From Lethocerus indicus (Eukaryota > Arthropoda > Insecta > Hemiptera > Belostomatidae), in assembly GCA_019843655.1 (NCBI GenBank), contig JACDQD010000105.1:4588001-4652000 (forward strand): a DNA stretch of 64,000 nt. Reading direction: 5' to 3'. This document shows positions 50,001-62,494 of this stretch, one piece after another. Positions within the stretch are counted from its first letter, which is position 1. Each line of letters starts with the position of its first letter. The position numbers and the translations under genes are program-made. The notes beneath the pieces were generated by a model. The model was not told the DNA's origin, did no database searches, and worked only from the letters and a program-made list of their open reading frames with translations.

Positions 50001-53000
50001 CTCAGGTTTTGTACCGATGCGGTGGTGCCTTGTAAATGGGTTTACATATCTCATGTTCAGTTTTTAGTTTTGTTCTTGTGGTTCTGCCGTATTAAGAGCT
50101 GTTGTACTCTCGGTTTTATTGCGAGTTGTGTCATCGGAGAGGCCACAAGAGTACCCGAGGCGTGTTTCTTTAGTACTGCCACTGGAGAGTTTCAACTGGG
50201 AGTATCAACGGTCTTGAGTGAGTGAGTGAGTGGGAGAGCGTGTGGTGTGAGAGGGGCAGAGTTGAGGAAGGACGAAGTGGGCCCGCGGCGAAGAAAGCGT
50301 AAAATAGATAATATAACGTCCTGGATGTGAAGTGGTTTTACCGACTGAGTCAGGACTCAGGGCCCGAATCCAAGAAGTGGATTGATTGCGGACCCCGGTT
50401 CGCCCGAATAGGTTTTACGCCTGAACGGCTCTAACCTACCAGAAACAGAGACCGCTGCCCAACCATCACATCCAACCCAAATTTAACCTCCAACAAACCC
50501 GTTTCATATTATTAACAATGCTTATTTATTTATTTTATAAGAAATACGAATGGAATACGAATAAACTAAGTTCCGTAGTGAAATACCTCCTGCATATTTA
50601 ATAAGAATAAATTAAAAAATAACTTAACGACCGCAAGATTGTAAGAAGAACGCCTCTAAAATCTGGAATAATCTGTTTACATGGCGCTCATGCTCATCTA
50701 TCAAGTTGGACCCTCCCAATTCCAAATAAGAATGGGATCAGGTGCCCGGGATGGGGTGGGACGGCCCGCCCTACGATCAAACCATAACAGTGCTTCAGCC
50801 CTAGAGCTCCTACCCCTCTAGCACGACACACAATTCGAAGGAAGGCTTTTTTCCCCAGCTATCCACTATCTCCGGATAGTTAGATTATTTTCTAACTAAT
50901 TCCCAAGCCTTTGGGGATTACTATCAACCAAAGGGATTGGTAAAGTTTTGGGGGGTAAATGGCAGAAAGATGTTCCAGGGTTCAGCGTGGCTGCGAGTCA
51001 TTTCACGTTGTGAATTTGGGAATTTATTTTTCTATTTTCACCGTGTCTTTGCGATACGGGTCAGCTATAAAAGAGTTCGAATATATTTGTACGAAATTAA
51101 TCATTTTGAAGGAAAGATTTTACGGGTAAAATAACTTCCGATAACGCCGAAAAGGCATTTGTGTGTATTATTGTTCCTTTTACGGGGTAAGAAGTGATCG
51201 TTCGATTTTCACAATCGATACTTGCACAAAAACTATTAACGTCTTTTCGAAGACATTAAATAGATGGGTGGCCGGGGCGGGTGCGGGGCGGGGGCGGGGC
51301 AACGAGCGGTGCAATACCGAGAGCAGGTCCGAGTGCTAATTGTTGCTTCATTCACGAACTTTCACTCCTTTTTATCGCCATTTGACTGTATAAAATTTTC
51401 TGGGGGGGCTTCAGTGGCAATAGTAAACGGTTCAACGCTTTTCCAATATTTTTTTTCTACCGCCGATCGAAGAACTTATTTGAACCTACTTATTTTTTCA
51501 ATACGACTAAACGCTAATAGGTCCGCCAACCGTCGGAAAGAACAAACTGACGCTCTGTTGACACAGCTTTTCGCATTAATTAAAAATTAATGAGGGTGAC
51601 CGCCAGCTAATCGCATCTCATTAAATCCAGGCACATCAAGGATAGAGCCCGTCTGGTGGCGTTTAACCGACGTGAATTTTAGAAGGCGGCGTTCCACGCA
51701 CCTTTATAATTATAGTTATTCTAAATTTACATATTTCGGGGCCATCGTGTTTGTGTTATTTCGGTAATTTTAATATAAAATATATCGAGGACAATGATTT
51801 AGTTTTTATCTTCTCGCTTATAACCGGCTAACGTCAACGCCGACGAGACCGGAAAAATAACTCGGCCTATCATCCCCCCCGAAAAATAAAATCAATTTGT
51901 TACGATGGAACAATTAATCGGTTGAATTTAATTGTGAAAATAATAAAAAAATGGGAAAATATCTGTTAAACCCTGAGTCGAAACAACACATTAAAAATTA
52001 TTAGGCTTTTCCCCGGAATGATAAATGGCGCCAATTTATTTCCTCGGGAATAACCTTGGAAGAAGTTCCATACAAGTGGGATAACTCAGTATTAGTTTAA
52101 TAAATTACTTTTAACGTGCAAAAAATCGCCTCGATATTACGGCGATTTTTCAATGATCGTTTTAGTTTTTCTTTAATAACAGTGTGTTGTAATTCATTTT
52201 TTGGAAACTTTGTCCGATACATTAGGAAATTGTAAATGTCATATTTCGGCAATGAATCGATACATTTGTGAATGGTTTTACAAGCAATTTTGAGCTGACA
52301 TTTTGTGTTCGAGTCGCAAAATAAACTTTGGAATAGAGTGTGTGGAATACACATAACAAATAATTAATTAATCCTGCAGAATGAATTCTTCCAAACGGAA
52401 GGGATCATCTCTAATAACTGCATGCAATGAATTAGGGCACGGCGACACTGCAGCAATTGAGGTGAAAGGTTTTTCCATTATTTCCACCAAAACCCTAGTT
52501 GAATCCATACATTTCTATCTATTCATATTCCAACGGCGTCAGGTTTTGCACCTAAATTGAGAAACACGCAAAAATTTTTGTTTTCTAAAGCAACAAAAAT
52601 GATTACTAGAGGGAATGCATACAATTAGCCAGAGGAACGAGACTTTAGTTTTTATCTATTTTTAAACAAATATTGGGAATTCAAATTTATGTTTCTTTAA
52701 TTCAATTTTTATTTTAAAACTAATTGCTACAGATAAATAATAAACATATAAATAAATAAATATACCGTACTGAACATACATATACACATGCCGACACCTA
52801 TATCTGTATTGTACGAGAGAACACTTTTCGTCACATTTTATGCTGGTACAAAAAATTAGGAAATTTAGTTATATTTCGATATATAGATATGAGAAACGGT
52901 GACAATTGTTAGGCATACATTTATAATTTACAGTTTACAAACTTACGGTTTACAGTTGACAAAAGTCATTTGGCGTAAAATATAACACTTGTGTAACACT

Positions 53001-53091
53001 TTAATGAAGTGAAAAAACCGGGCACTGATCGATCCACACATGTGCAAATAAAATTACATAGCAGCTATTTTAAGTTTGGGGTATATAAAGG
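47065..53091. other. 6-kb non-coding stretch, no gene recognised
   Basis: Moderate GC with CpG not depleted. GC-rich segments occur at 49195-49230, 50230-50300 and 51264-51310 (GGGGCGGGG-type boxes). The longest frame (49731-50225, 164 codons) resembles no known family, has no initiation or splice context, and its composition looks random. The stretch may hold promoters or regulatory DNA of genes outside the window, but nothing specific can be supported. Confidence 0.5.
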
Positions 53092-53119
53092 GCACGGTTT
53101 CATTCGGCTACTATTCAGT
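53092..53119 (+). promoter_or_regulatory. TATA box and TCAGT initiator
   Basis: TATATAAA at 53092-53099 is followed about 25 bp later by the arthropod initiator TCAGT at 53115-53119, then a 5'UTR of about 34 nt before the ATG at 53151. This is the clearest core promoter in the window and suggests strong tissue-specific expression. Confidence 0.75.
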
Positions 53120-53150
53120 GTAGTACCTCTCCACTAGATATCCAAACAAG

Positions 53151-54197
53151 ATGGTCGCCCGTAACACTTTTGCAGTTCTTCTGGCAGTCTGCCTTGCCCT
53201 CGTGAGTATAATTCCGTTGGCGCCAGGCACATACTAAGGATTAGTATTTAATCCCATATTGCCTCACTCGAATATATCGGCACAAATTTGAATTCAGTTT
53301 TAGTTTCTGTGTAATCGCTTCAGACATTATTAATAAACATTCAAGACCAGAAGTGAGATAGGTATAGGCTCCATCCGAGGCTACGGTATATCCGGGTGAT
53401 TGGGATTATATACATCGTTGTAAAAAGAGTATTTAAAATATTGGGAATATCGAGTAATATAATAAATCTAGGTATAACATAATTATGCATATTGCATAAT
53501 AATATTATTTTTATCCCAAAAGAAATTACTTCGAAATACTTGTTAGAGGGACCCACAAGGTCTCGGGATGTCACCACTCTTGGGATGTTACGTTTCTGCC
53601 CGGGCCCTATCGATTCAGACCGGTTTCAGCTTCGCGCCGCATTCTCAGTAAATCATCGCCTCGGTAAATTGGCGAGGCGGTAAATAGTGTTTCGCTTCCT
53701 ACGGTTCGACTATTCGATCAATCTAACGAGTCAAAATGGGAGCACGTACAGAATCTAGCCTTCGGTCGGGTGTTTCAGGTCTCCGCGGACGACAGCGCAG
53801 TCCTCATCCAGAAGCTGGTACACCACAGGAATTCGAAATCACAATGGGGAAAGTCTCGATGGAACTGGAACTTTTCAAAGCTAGGGACGAGTGTTTGGGC
53901 AAGGCCGGGACCCCGGCGGGAGCCGATTGCGTGCGCAACAAGGCCGACCAGATGAAGAACAACTGCGAGACGTTCATCAGGGAGCAAATCGAGGCTGTCG
54001 CGCCCAAGTTGGACGCCATGCACTCAATAACACTGGACGCCTCCGCGACGGAACAACAGCTGACCGAGGCGGCTAAGTTCTCCAAGGAGCTCACCTACGA
54101 CGCCTACAAGTCGGCCTGCAGAAAGACTTTGATCAAAGTCATCCCCGAGTGGATCGCAGCCAGGAAGAAGGAATTCGAAACTTGTTACGGACTGTAA
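53151..54197 (+). CDS. small secreted Cys-containing helical protein, frame conflict
   Basis: I do not recognise the family. Exon 1 (53151-53201) encodes a signal peptide, MVARNTFAVLLAVCLAL, ending at a GTGAGT donor in phase 0. The best acceptor (TTTCAG at 53778) continues as VSADDSAVLIQKL, a sensible signal-cleavage region, but that frame soon hits a stop. The frame that runs to the TAA at 54195 (from EFEITMGKVSMELELF to ETCYGL, about 122 residues) is reached only if an 11-nt GT...AG segment (53818-53828) is left out, or if the acceptor at 53828 is used, giving about 139 aa. The mature part has five Cys and is helical, charged and rich in Ala/Lys/Glu, with strongly GC-ending codons. An AATAAA lies at 54232. 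A pheromone/odorant-carrier or hemolymph protein is possible but unproven. Confidence 0.65.
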
Positions 54198-54231
54198 TTC
54201 TCCCACGAGACCGTCCCGACCAGAGGTCTAC

Positions 54232-54237
54232 AATAAA
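54232..54237 (+). terminator. polyadenylation signal AATAAA
   Basis: Canonical signal 35 bp after the stop codon of the secreted-protein gene. Confidence 0.75.
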
Positions 54238-54239
54238 TA

Positions 54240-56324
54240 TTTTTAAAATTTAACTATTGAAATTCTCTCCCACGTTGATTTAATCCTGATAATTCCACAT
54301 ATTACCATGAGCGCAGTTGCGAGAATTATAGCATCGGTTTCCTATTATAATATCGACTTTTATTATAATATTATTATAATTGCTATTGCGGGAACTTATT
54401 ATAGTTACCTTTACGATTACCGAACCCGCTAACTTGTGATCGTTTAAGAATACTGTTCTATACATTAAAAAATGTTACTAGTAAATTCTGAAGATTAGGG
54501 AATACTACTTTTACTAAAATTTAAAATTAAGTAAGTCTAATGGCAGAAACTACATGAAAATGTAACGAAGTGTCGGCGATAGGTAAATAAAAATGTTAAC
54601 CTTTACCGACTAGGCGTTGTACCAGGGCTGTATACCGTTACAATATCGCGTACTGTTAGTTACCCTGAAATAATTTTACAGCATCCAGTTCGCAATATTG
54701 CCGGTTATTGGCTCAGTTTATTGCCACCCCGGGTTCGGGCGGGGTTTACAGTTAAAGGGCGGCCGCGCCTCCATTTTTTCCTAACGGGTCCCCGTATTTT
54801 TTCTGCGTATTTGAGGTACCGTTTTTGAATATTCACACACGGTCTGAGCTCCCGCCCTTTTGTTTGTGTTTTTTCTACGTCCCGTCGTAAATTTTAGACT
54901 AAAAACGAATATCTGGGTTCGCTTTCCATATTATTTTGTTCGAATGCAAAACTGACCTCCTTTCATAAAAAGTGTACCAAATGTTACGGTAGTTCCCGTT
55001 AGTGAAAATGTTAGCAATATATATATCGCACCTTGTGCTTCGAGTTATTTCTGACTGTGATGTTCCGTTACGAAGGGGGGGTGGTGGGGTGGGGGTGGGG
55101 GTCGCCGGGGGTAAGTTTTTCTAGAGATATTACTATAGAAAATGCCTTATATACAAAAGAATTCAAATCGGTTTTCAGAAATGGGTTCCACAAGGCCTCA
55201 GAAATAATAAGTAATTCTTATCCACCCCGAAATATAAATCTGGTTACAATAATTAGTTCAAAGTAATCTTGAGGAAGCCCGCGAGGTTCTAGTCATTGAT
55301 AGGTGCCGGATTCTCCCCGTTTTCTGATAGTAAAATAGTGAGGCACTACCTATCGGGCATACCGATGAACCGAGTGCACGGTCTGTCCTTTGGGAAAGAA
55401 GACTTCGCTGTCGGTAGAATTCAGTTTCAAAAGGACGTGTTTTCACGGTACCTAAATCTTTCTGTGCGTTTACTCCATCAAAATTGTATATTGAGCCGTT
55501 GGATTTATAAGAGACCATTTGTTTTTGTTCCGGCGTGGTTTTTTCTAAGCCCGAATTTTCAGCAGTTTACAGACACTGGGTATAGAGCCAGATATTTAAA
55601 TACATTAAATTCAGCGTCGACCGTCTCGATTACCTGGCACCGGCGAGGTCATCGGACTCGCTGAAAATAATCACTACCGGTATATCCCCTTTCAATAAAA
55701 TAATTTGAATGCCTCGAACGGATGACAATGGGCCCGGTTATTGTTGCACACTGCTCCGGCCTACCTGAATATGAAAGGTTTGTTTGCGCGTACATTTTTA
55801 TACCCCCATTTTTCCGAAAACCCTTCATTTTTGGGTTCACTCCCGACTGTCGCATTCAAATCTATTCGCGTTGAAATTTTTAAAATATTGCATCCCTTTT
55901 GTTCATCCAATATGTGAATGTATACTGTTGGCGAATAATGCGTAAAGGGGTGAAAGAAAAAACCGCCTTTTGTAAACGAATTTTATATCTTTTTTACCGA
56001 AATAGTGGTGAATTCTACTTTGACATTACACACGGACGAATAACCCAGTCGGGGTAATGCTGAAGCCGACGTATTTTCAAAACTACGTTACATAATGATC
56101 AACTGCTCCTCCGTTTCGGCACAGGTTATATCATTACCGTCCGCAGAACGATTCAAGCAAGCCTTGACATACAACGGGGGAAACTGTAGTAGTCTAGCAT
56201 ATCCATTTGAAACGGACTAGCGAACAAGCCATTTATTGGAAAAAAATGAGAATTTCGTAATACTTTTTCGTAGATTTCTTGAGTTTCTGTCTGCTCTCCC
56301 TGGTTTGGTCTTTTGCTAGACCGG
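54240..56324. other. non-coding stretch downstream of the secreted-protein gene
   Basis: No exon recognised. A cluster of TATTATAATA-type palindromic words lies at about 54330-54400, and a strong G-run tract at 55075-55111. Short ORFs have no family signature. Confidence 0.5.
55075..55111 (+). other. G-quadruplex-type tract
   Basis: Five runs of four to seven G within 37 bp, separated by one to four bases. This is the strongest quadruplex-type motif in the window. Confidence 0.7.
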
Positions 56325-56510
56325 TTTCGCACCACACTCAGAGGGGGGCTAGTATATCGGTGCAAGTGCACTCAACGATTTTTGTGAAACTAGCGCCCAC
56401 CTGAGTGTGGTGCGGAAATGTAACGAACTTACCAAAGTTCGTTGGGTACTAAAAATAAACTTTTTTCAATACATTCTGGATCAACAGGAAAAGTTTTATA
56501 ATCGTAAATA
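56325..56510. mobile_element. foldback repeat related to the 14-kb minisatellite
   Basis: 56325-56353 and 56389-56418 are inverted copies, both containing GTGTGGTGCGGAAA- and CTAGCGCCC-type blocks. The left arm continues as the reverse complement of a 14-kb minisatellite unit (ATCGGTGCAAGTG). The right arm continues in the forward orientation and then shares about 60 bp with the sequence that follows the 14-kb array (TGATCAACAGGAAAA-type core, 56449-56510 against 14688-14753). It is one member of a dispersed, probably non-autonomous, repeat family. Confidence 0.75.
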
Positions 56511-59500
56511 CACAATACCAGATAGGACAAGTGCGAGAAATATTTCCTAAATAATAAATAAATATTTCCTATTACGCAGAAACTTGACTCTCTGGATTCC
56601 TTAGGAAAAAATCAGTACGTCACATTTGGAATATTATATACTTTAAGTTGGTATATACTATGATATACTAATTGATAAGAACTTGTCTTATGTAACTTCG
56701 CGGACAAATATTGTCAGTGTAAAACCGTTTATATCATCTTTTTTTATTTGATTAGAATAATGAAAATGTTAACTACATAATATACAGCCCGCGTTTAAGA
56801 AAGTAAACCACAATATCCCGATAAATCGTGTTTATTCCGATGGGATTACGATTAACTACATCACATACGGGTCCATTCCCTTTTTTCACCTTTATTATCA
56901 TAATATATAGACGACGTTTTATTCGGTTAATTCATTAATGATGCGTTTAAATTATTCCTGCCACATTGGGCAGGGAGGCAATTTGTAAAGTTACCCATTA
57001 TCTTATGCGGCGTGCTTGTACCAAAGAAATGAAGATATGTGATAATTTATCTAGGCGTTTGAACGAGCCTATAGGTGCCGGCCAATATACCACCAGATTT
57101 ATCCATAAAGTGTGTTGAACTCGGAACGAAGCTGTTTATTGGAGGCAGGGTTCATTGCTCCATCCCCTTTGGGTGGGGGTTTCTCTTTTATTGGTGGGTA
57201 GGTTGGAAGAGGAGGGTTGGTCGGCGGCGGCTTTTGATGCTCGGCCAGGCTTCCGGGTAGCCGAACCACCCTCCATTTTACGACACTCCACCCTCATATC
57301 TAAAAGCCAAACATTGCCTTTACCCAGCCGGCGTCAGACCCGCCCCTAGAGACTACCTTTTCGTCCGTAGAAATATTTAAATTTTTCCTTCTAGGAACTC
57401 CCTTCGACCAGTTATCGACGTTATAGGTAGATTGATAATGTTTATTTACTTCCAAGTTTAGCCCTATACTGATGGTGTTCGCAGCCAAGGAGCTATATTA
57501 GCCATACATAATCGCGATTGACTTTTTTTTATGTTGTTTATTTCTACGCCTTTAAAAGAGAAATCACGTAATTAATTCCTAAATTCGAATATACAACTCC
57601 TTATACGACTTTTCCAGAAATCTTCATTTCACTTATTAGAAATTAAAAATAATTTTCAATCCTGAATTTAGCATCAAGTTTAATGGCTGCAGTACTATTT
57701 GGTGGGCCAAAACTTTATTGAGCGGCCCTTATTATAAATGACACTAGATAATAATTCTTCATTATCGGAATATATATAAAATGGACACTCATTTCCACAT
57801 CAGCATAAATAACTCTTGTACATTTTTACACCAAACCATTCTGTGTTATTTTTATGTTGTTCCTACATTTCTTCTCGAATTTATAATAAAGTTTTATTTA
57901 CCTCATCCGTTTTTAACGGCAGAGGAATTTAATTTGAAAAATATTCTACCACATATCCTTCGTAGTCCCTGACGATATTTTAGTTTCGATTTATGAAATA
58001 AGCGTACCTTCTGTTTCTAATGAATGCGGTCATGATTAGGAGAATAGTGCGTAGTCTTTCCTACAGAGCGCAGTTGCCTTCAGCCGCGATATCTCTAATC
58101 CCAGACCAACAGGTACCTACAAGTACCTATACCTGGATGGTACAAGTACCAACAGGTACCTATAAGCGGCATTTTGTATCCATTAAGATACGAAATTGTA
58201 ATTTGAGACATATTATCCGTTAATTCTTAATTAACTTAATTCGTAATTAATCTTACTGCTATATACTACAACAGTAGATCCTGTTTAGATTTAAAGAACA
58301 GTTTCATGACATATGGGTATATGAAATCAAGGTTATAAATTACTTGGGAGGTTTGAATTAATTAAATTATATTATTTATTAATGAAAGCGTGACAGAATA
58401 TTACATGTTCGTGATGATAAAGATGCGGGTTTCAAAAAACTCTTCTACTATTACTTAGTGACATTTGATATAATAAAAATGTGATTTCTGTTCCTGTTTG
58501 TATTAAAAAGTTAATTGGTACTGTCATAATAAATATTAATTGCCATTGACTACTTCCAGGAAAGTTTGCAATATTGCATTCATGTTATACAAATTTACAT
58601 CCAATTGAGTTTTACCTCCAGTTTTAACTACTTTTACAGTGAGAGGCTGGGCATGAACGTATTAGGCGATTATCAGACATAATAAAACAGCAGGCATCAA
58701 AATTGCAAGTGAATTACAAATCAAAGCATATGTAAGATTTATTAAAGTAACAAGTTTCATCTTAAGTAATTGGAAATACCGACCTCAGTACCAGTAGTAA
58801 CCCCTTAATAAATTATTTTCAAAATAAGTAATGGGGTAGTGTGGGGGGTGTATACACAAGTTCCCAAACCTATATCTTGAGAGGAAAGATTTTTCTGAGG
58901 GTTACCACTCTGTAACCATTCAGGGAATATATCCATATCGTAACGTCCGTATTTATTGATAAAGTATATAATAAGTCAGAAATCTTTATATCCATAAATT
59001 TCATTTGAGTGTGGCTAATTTTCCTGAGAAGCTCCTTGTTGTTAAAATGGCAACAACTATCCATCGTTTTCAATAATAGTATAAATGTACTATTTGTTGC
59101 GCAATAAATACAAATCAGAAGCCATAGCATTTTATATACCAAAATCGAGTATTATAGAAATTTACCTTTGAAAAAGGATCCAAATCGCAATATAGCGTTA
59201 ATATTAGGTGATAATAATGTTATAGGTTTTAACATAAAATAAAGGATTACAAACGCTGCCTGAAGTTATACAATTTAAACTCACCCTTACCCTTCTCGTT
59301 TCGTTTTAAGGTAATTACAGGCGATGGCAGTGGCAGCAATTTCTACTCCAGTGAAAGAAAATTACGACTTTCTCCGAGGAATGTGAGCCCTGACAGTTTT
59401 TCCGGGTCGCGGGGGTCGGTGCGTATTTTTAAAATTGGGGAAAGTCGAGTTTGGGGGAAGGATTTTTCCACACCCGTCGTCGACCGAGGCTCGTATTTTG

Positions 59501-62462
59501 CGCAATTCAGGTATTGCGTTAGAGAAAAATGCGGGTAAAGGGATGGACGGGCGGTGCGACGCCCGCCGGGGGTCAGTCGAGGCCCCCTTTATTGCACAAT
59601 TTTTCCCGAACGCCCCAAAAGGAGTGACTGGGTGAGAAGCGGGGGATTCGTGAAAACATGTGAAAATAATGGAGGGATGCGGCAGTGTCGGAACTACTAC
59701 CCCCCGGGGCAATAAAAGCTGTGTATCGGTCCGGGGGTTGATTTGGGTGCGAACGAAACGTTTACCTGGGGTGGGTCGGCGTTTATAGATGTGCCGACAG
59801 CCGCGGGTGAGTGACCCCCCGCGTTATCTACGTCCGCAACTCTCCTTTATATCTCACCATTCGCCCTTCAACAACACCGCTTATCCGGAGAGATTCGCTT
59901 CCTCCGACGGATCCTAAACAGAACGGTCCTTACAACTGCCCCGATAAGCCCCGGCCGCCCCGATGGCCGCCGATACACTTATCTGGCCGATATTGCTGAC
60001 CGCCTCCCCTATAAGGTGTCGAGTCCGGAGAAATGCCGGTATGTCTGCTATAAGCACTATCCACAGTCGGGAAATGGAGGTTCTTAACCTCTCTTCAATT
60101 CCTGCCCCTCGATAAACATTTTTTATATCACTCTTATGATTTTCCACCTCCCCTCGGTTTTGGTTTCTAGTGGAGCGTAGAGGTTTCATTCCATTAAACC
60201 CAATCCAGTTTTATTTAAAATACCCGGCAAAATTATCTATAACTTGCGAAGTAAAGATAATTTTAAAAAACTCATTACTTATCTGAAGACGTACTTTACG
60301 CATCTGGTAAACAATTTTAGTATAATTTCCAATACAATTTATTTCTTAAAAAATATAGAATCTTAAATGTGTCTAACGTTAATCACGGCGTTCCTTGTGA
60401 AGAATTGATAATTTCGTGGCGTATATATACTCTTGAATTCGTTTAGAAAAGATTTATTTTTGCTTCATACTTGTGATTAAGTAAATAATAATATTGCACG
60501 ATGCGTAATTTTTTTTTCTGGCCAGACAAATCGAGATATCAGTTGCTGCGAGCACTGCTGATTCATCTATTTGTACCGCCAAGGGCATTAGCTCAGTATA
60601 AAATTCTGAGTACATAATGGTTATTCTTATAAAAGTATAACCATGTCCAATATGGTTAAACTAGTAATTATTTGTATTATATACCACAGACTCCACATGG
60701 ACAAGGGGCTGCCGATACAGTGATCGTAGTGGGCAGGTGAGCGTATTAAAGTTGGGAAGAACTGAGGGCCGAGTACAGTACCCGTCAAGGTACCCAGAAG
60801 AAGATGTGAATTAGGATGCTGTGTATAATAATAGCGGGACCACTATCATAATGAAAGAAGAATGTGTAAGAATTTTCTTCAAAAAGAAAGTGTAAAGTCT
60901 GTTTTATGTTGGACACAAATTAAACGTACATTTCACAGATTGCCAGTCAAAATATGAGGTCTAGTTTTAAAAGGGCTAATTAAAGAGAGGTACTGACAAG
61001 TTGGGCCGGCCGGGAGTTGTTTTAGTGGGTAGATATTTTGACTGCGGGTCCGACTATCGTGGGGGAAAGTGGGTGGTGGGTGTAGTGGAAAGAGAAAGAG
61101 AGTCGCCCGGTGAAAGCGTTACTAATTCGTGTATCCCAGGGGGGGCCGGCCCTCCCTGCACGAGGCTCCTCTTTTAAATTAGGACGGGACCTGATGACCC
61201 ATTTCCCCGATGGCAGATTTATTGTAGTAGCGCCCTGTCGTTTTGTCCGCCCTCCACTTCTGGCCAGGACCGGGCTAATTTCGACCTCCTTTGTCTAAGC
61301 TGATATAGGGCTGGGCTATTCACTCGTTTCGAGATTCGACACTTTCGGAACTAATTCTGAGACGGACGGAAAAAATGAGGGACCGTCACGGTGGGCCGCC
61401 GTCCCACTTGGGCTCAGTCGCGCTATTTTTAAAATACTTTTCCTACTCCAGTCCACAACTGATCCCAATCGCCCAACTATCCAACCCCGAAGAGAAGAAT
61501 TATCCGACGAAATCACTAATCGAATAGTCGGAACGCGGAAACCGATGTCTATCGAGTATCCCGGATTAAAACGACTTTCCGTATTTGTACATAATTATTT
61601 CTCGGATGAGGTTCAAAACTTAATACTCGGACTAAATGGGACTGTTTAATGCGGACGTAGAGAGGTAACGCCTTCTGAATTTGTATAGGACCCCATCAGG
61701 GACGTCCAGTCTTCCCCATTATCATCCCCCGCGCCTCGCACTTGCTATCGGCCCAACGTGACAAATAGGGACGGGCGTTAGCTAACAATCGGTCCACTCG
61801 TTCATGCAATAGGATGCCGGGGACATTAGTAAATTGCCAGTGGACGAGAAGGATTATGTAAAGGGAATGTTAGTCCGAAATTATTCGGACGGCAATTATG
61901 GTAATAGCGCATTTCGAGTACAGATGGGTGTTACGCGATAAGGCTCCACCCAACAAAAAGAGAAATAATTGCCGCCAAATAGGTCCATTAGTATAACTCC
62001 AAGCTAACAGACGTCGATTTACAAAGTAGAGCCGGCACCCCCTTTTTAATTCGCCTATAAAGAGAATGGTAAGGACGTTTAACGCGCTACTAGGGCAAAC
62101 GGTCGGTCTCTCATTCAGTACTTTTTCATTTGTGGGGATACAAAATAACCCTTTGAAAGAGTAGAAATTCTCAAGTTTGGCTATCGAGACGACAATTTTT
62201 GGTTTACGGAGCCGAAGTATCGGCCGGTGCCGGTACGAGGATAGGACTGTCTGGAGGTGTCGCAAGAGGATGAGGCGCGTGCCGCGGGGACGCGAAGTGG
62301 GCGTAAAAGGAGTCAAGGTTGCCAACAGTCCCAGTTCCTAGCATTGCCAATGTCTGCCCGCTCTCCGAGGACACCGCACACCAATCCCACCTACACACAC
62401 GCACACTCTCCTCCACCAGTTACCCAACACCTTACTCCCATCTTCCCTCTACCCTTGACTGC

Positions 62463-62494
<32 letters not shown>

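Noticed and set aside
49731..50225. 164-codon plus-strand open frame
   Set aside because: No family resemblance, no signal, splice or promoter context. Its Cys/Phe-rich second half looks like random AT-rich translation, and a frame of this size is expected by chance in 64 kb.
53770..53955. Plus-strand frame continuing VSADDSAVLIQKL past 53817
   Set aside because: Beyond residue 13 it becomes Trp/Arg/Pro-rich and overlaps the long Cys-containing frame, so only its first 13 codons are likely to be coding.
60590..60665. tRNA-like start GGGCATTAGCTCAG
   Set aside because: No matching acceptor stem, anticodon arm or T-loop follows at the right spacing; only short ATGGTTAT/ATAACCAT hairpins are present.
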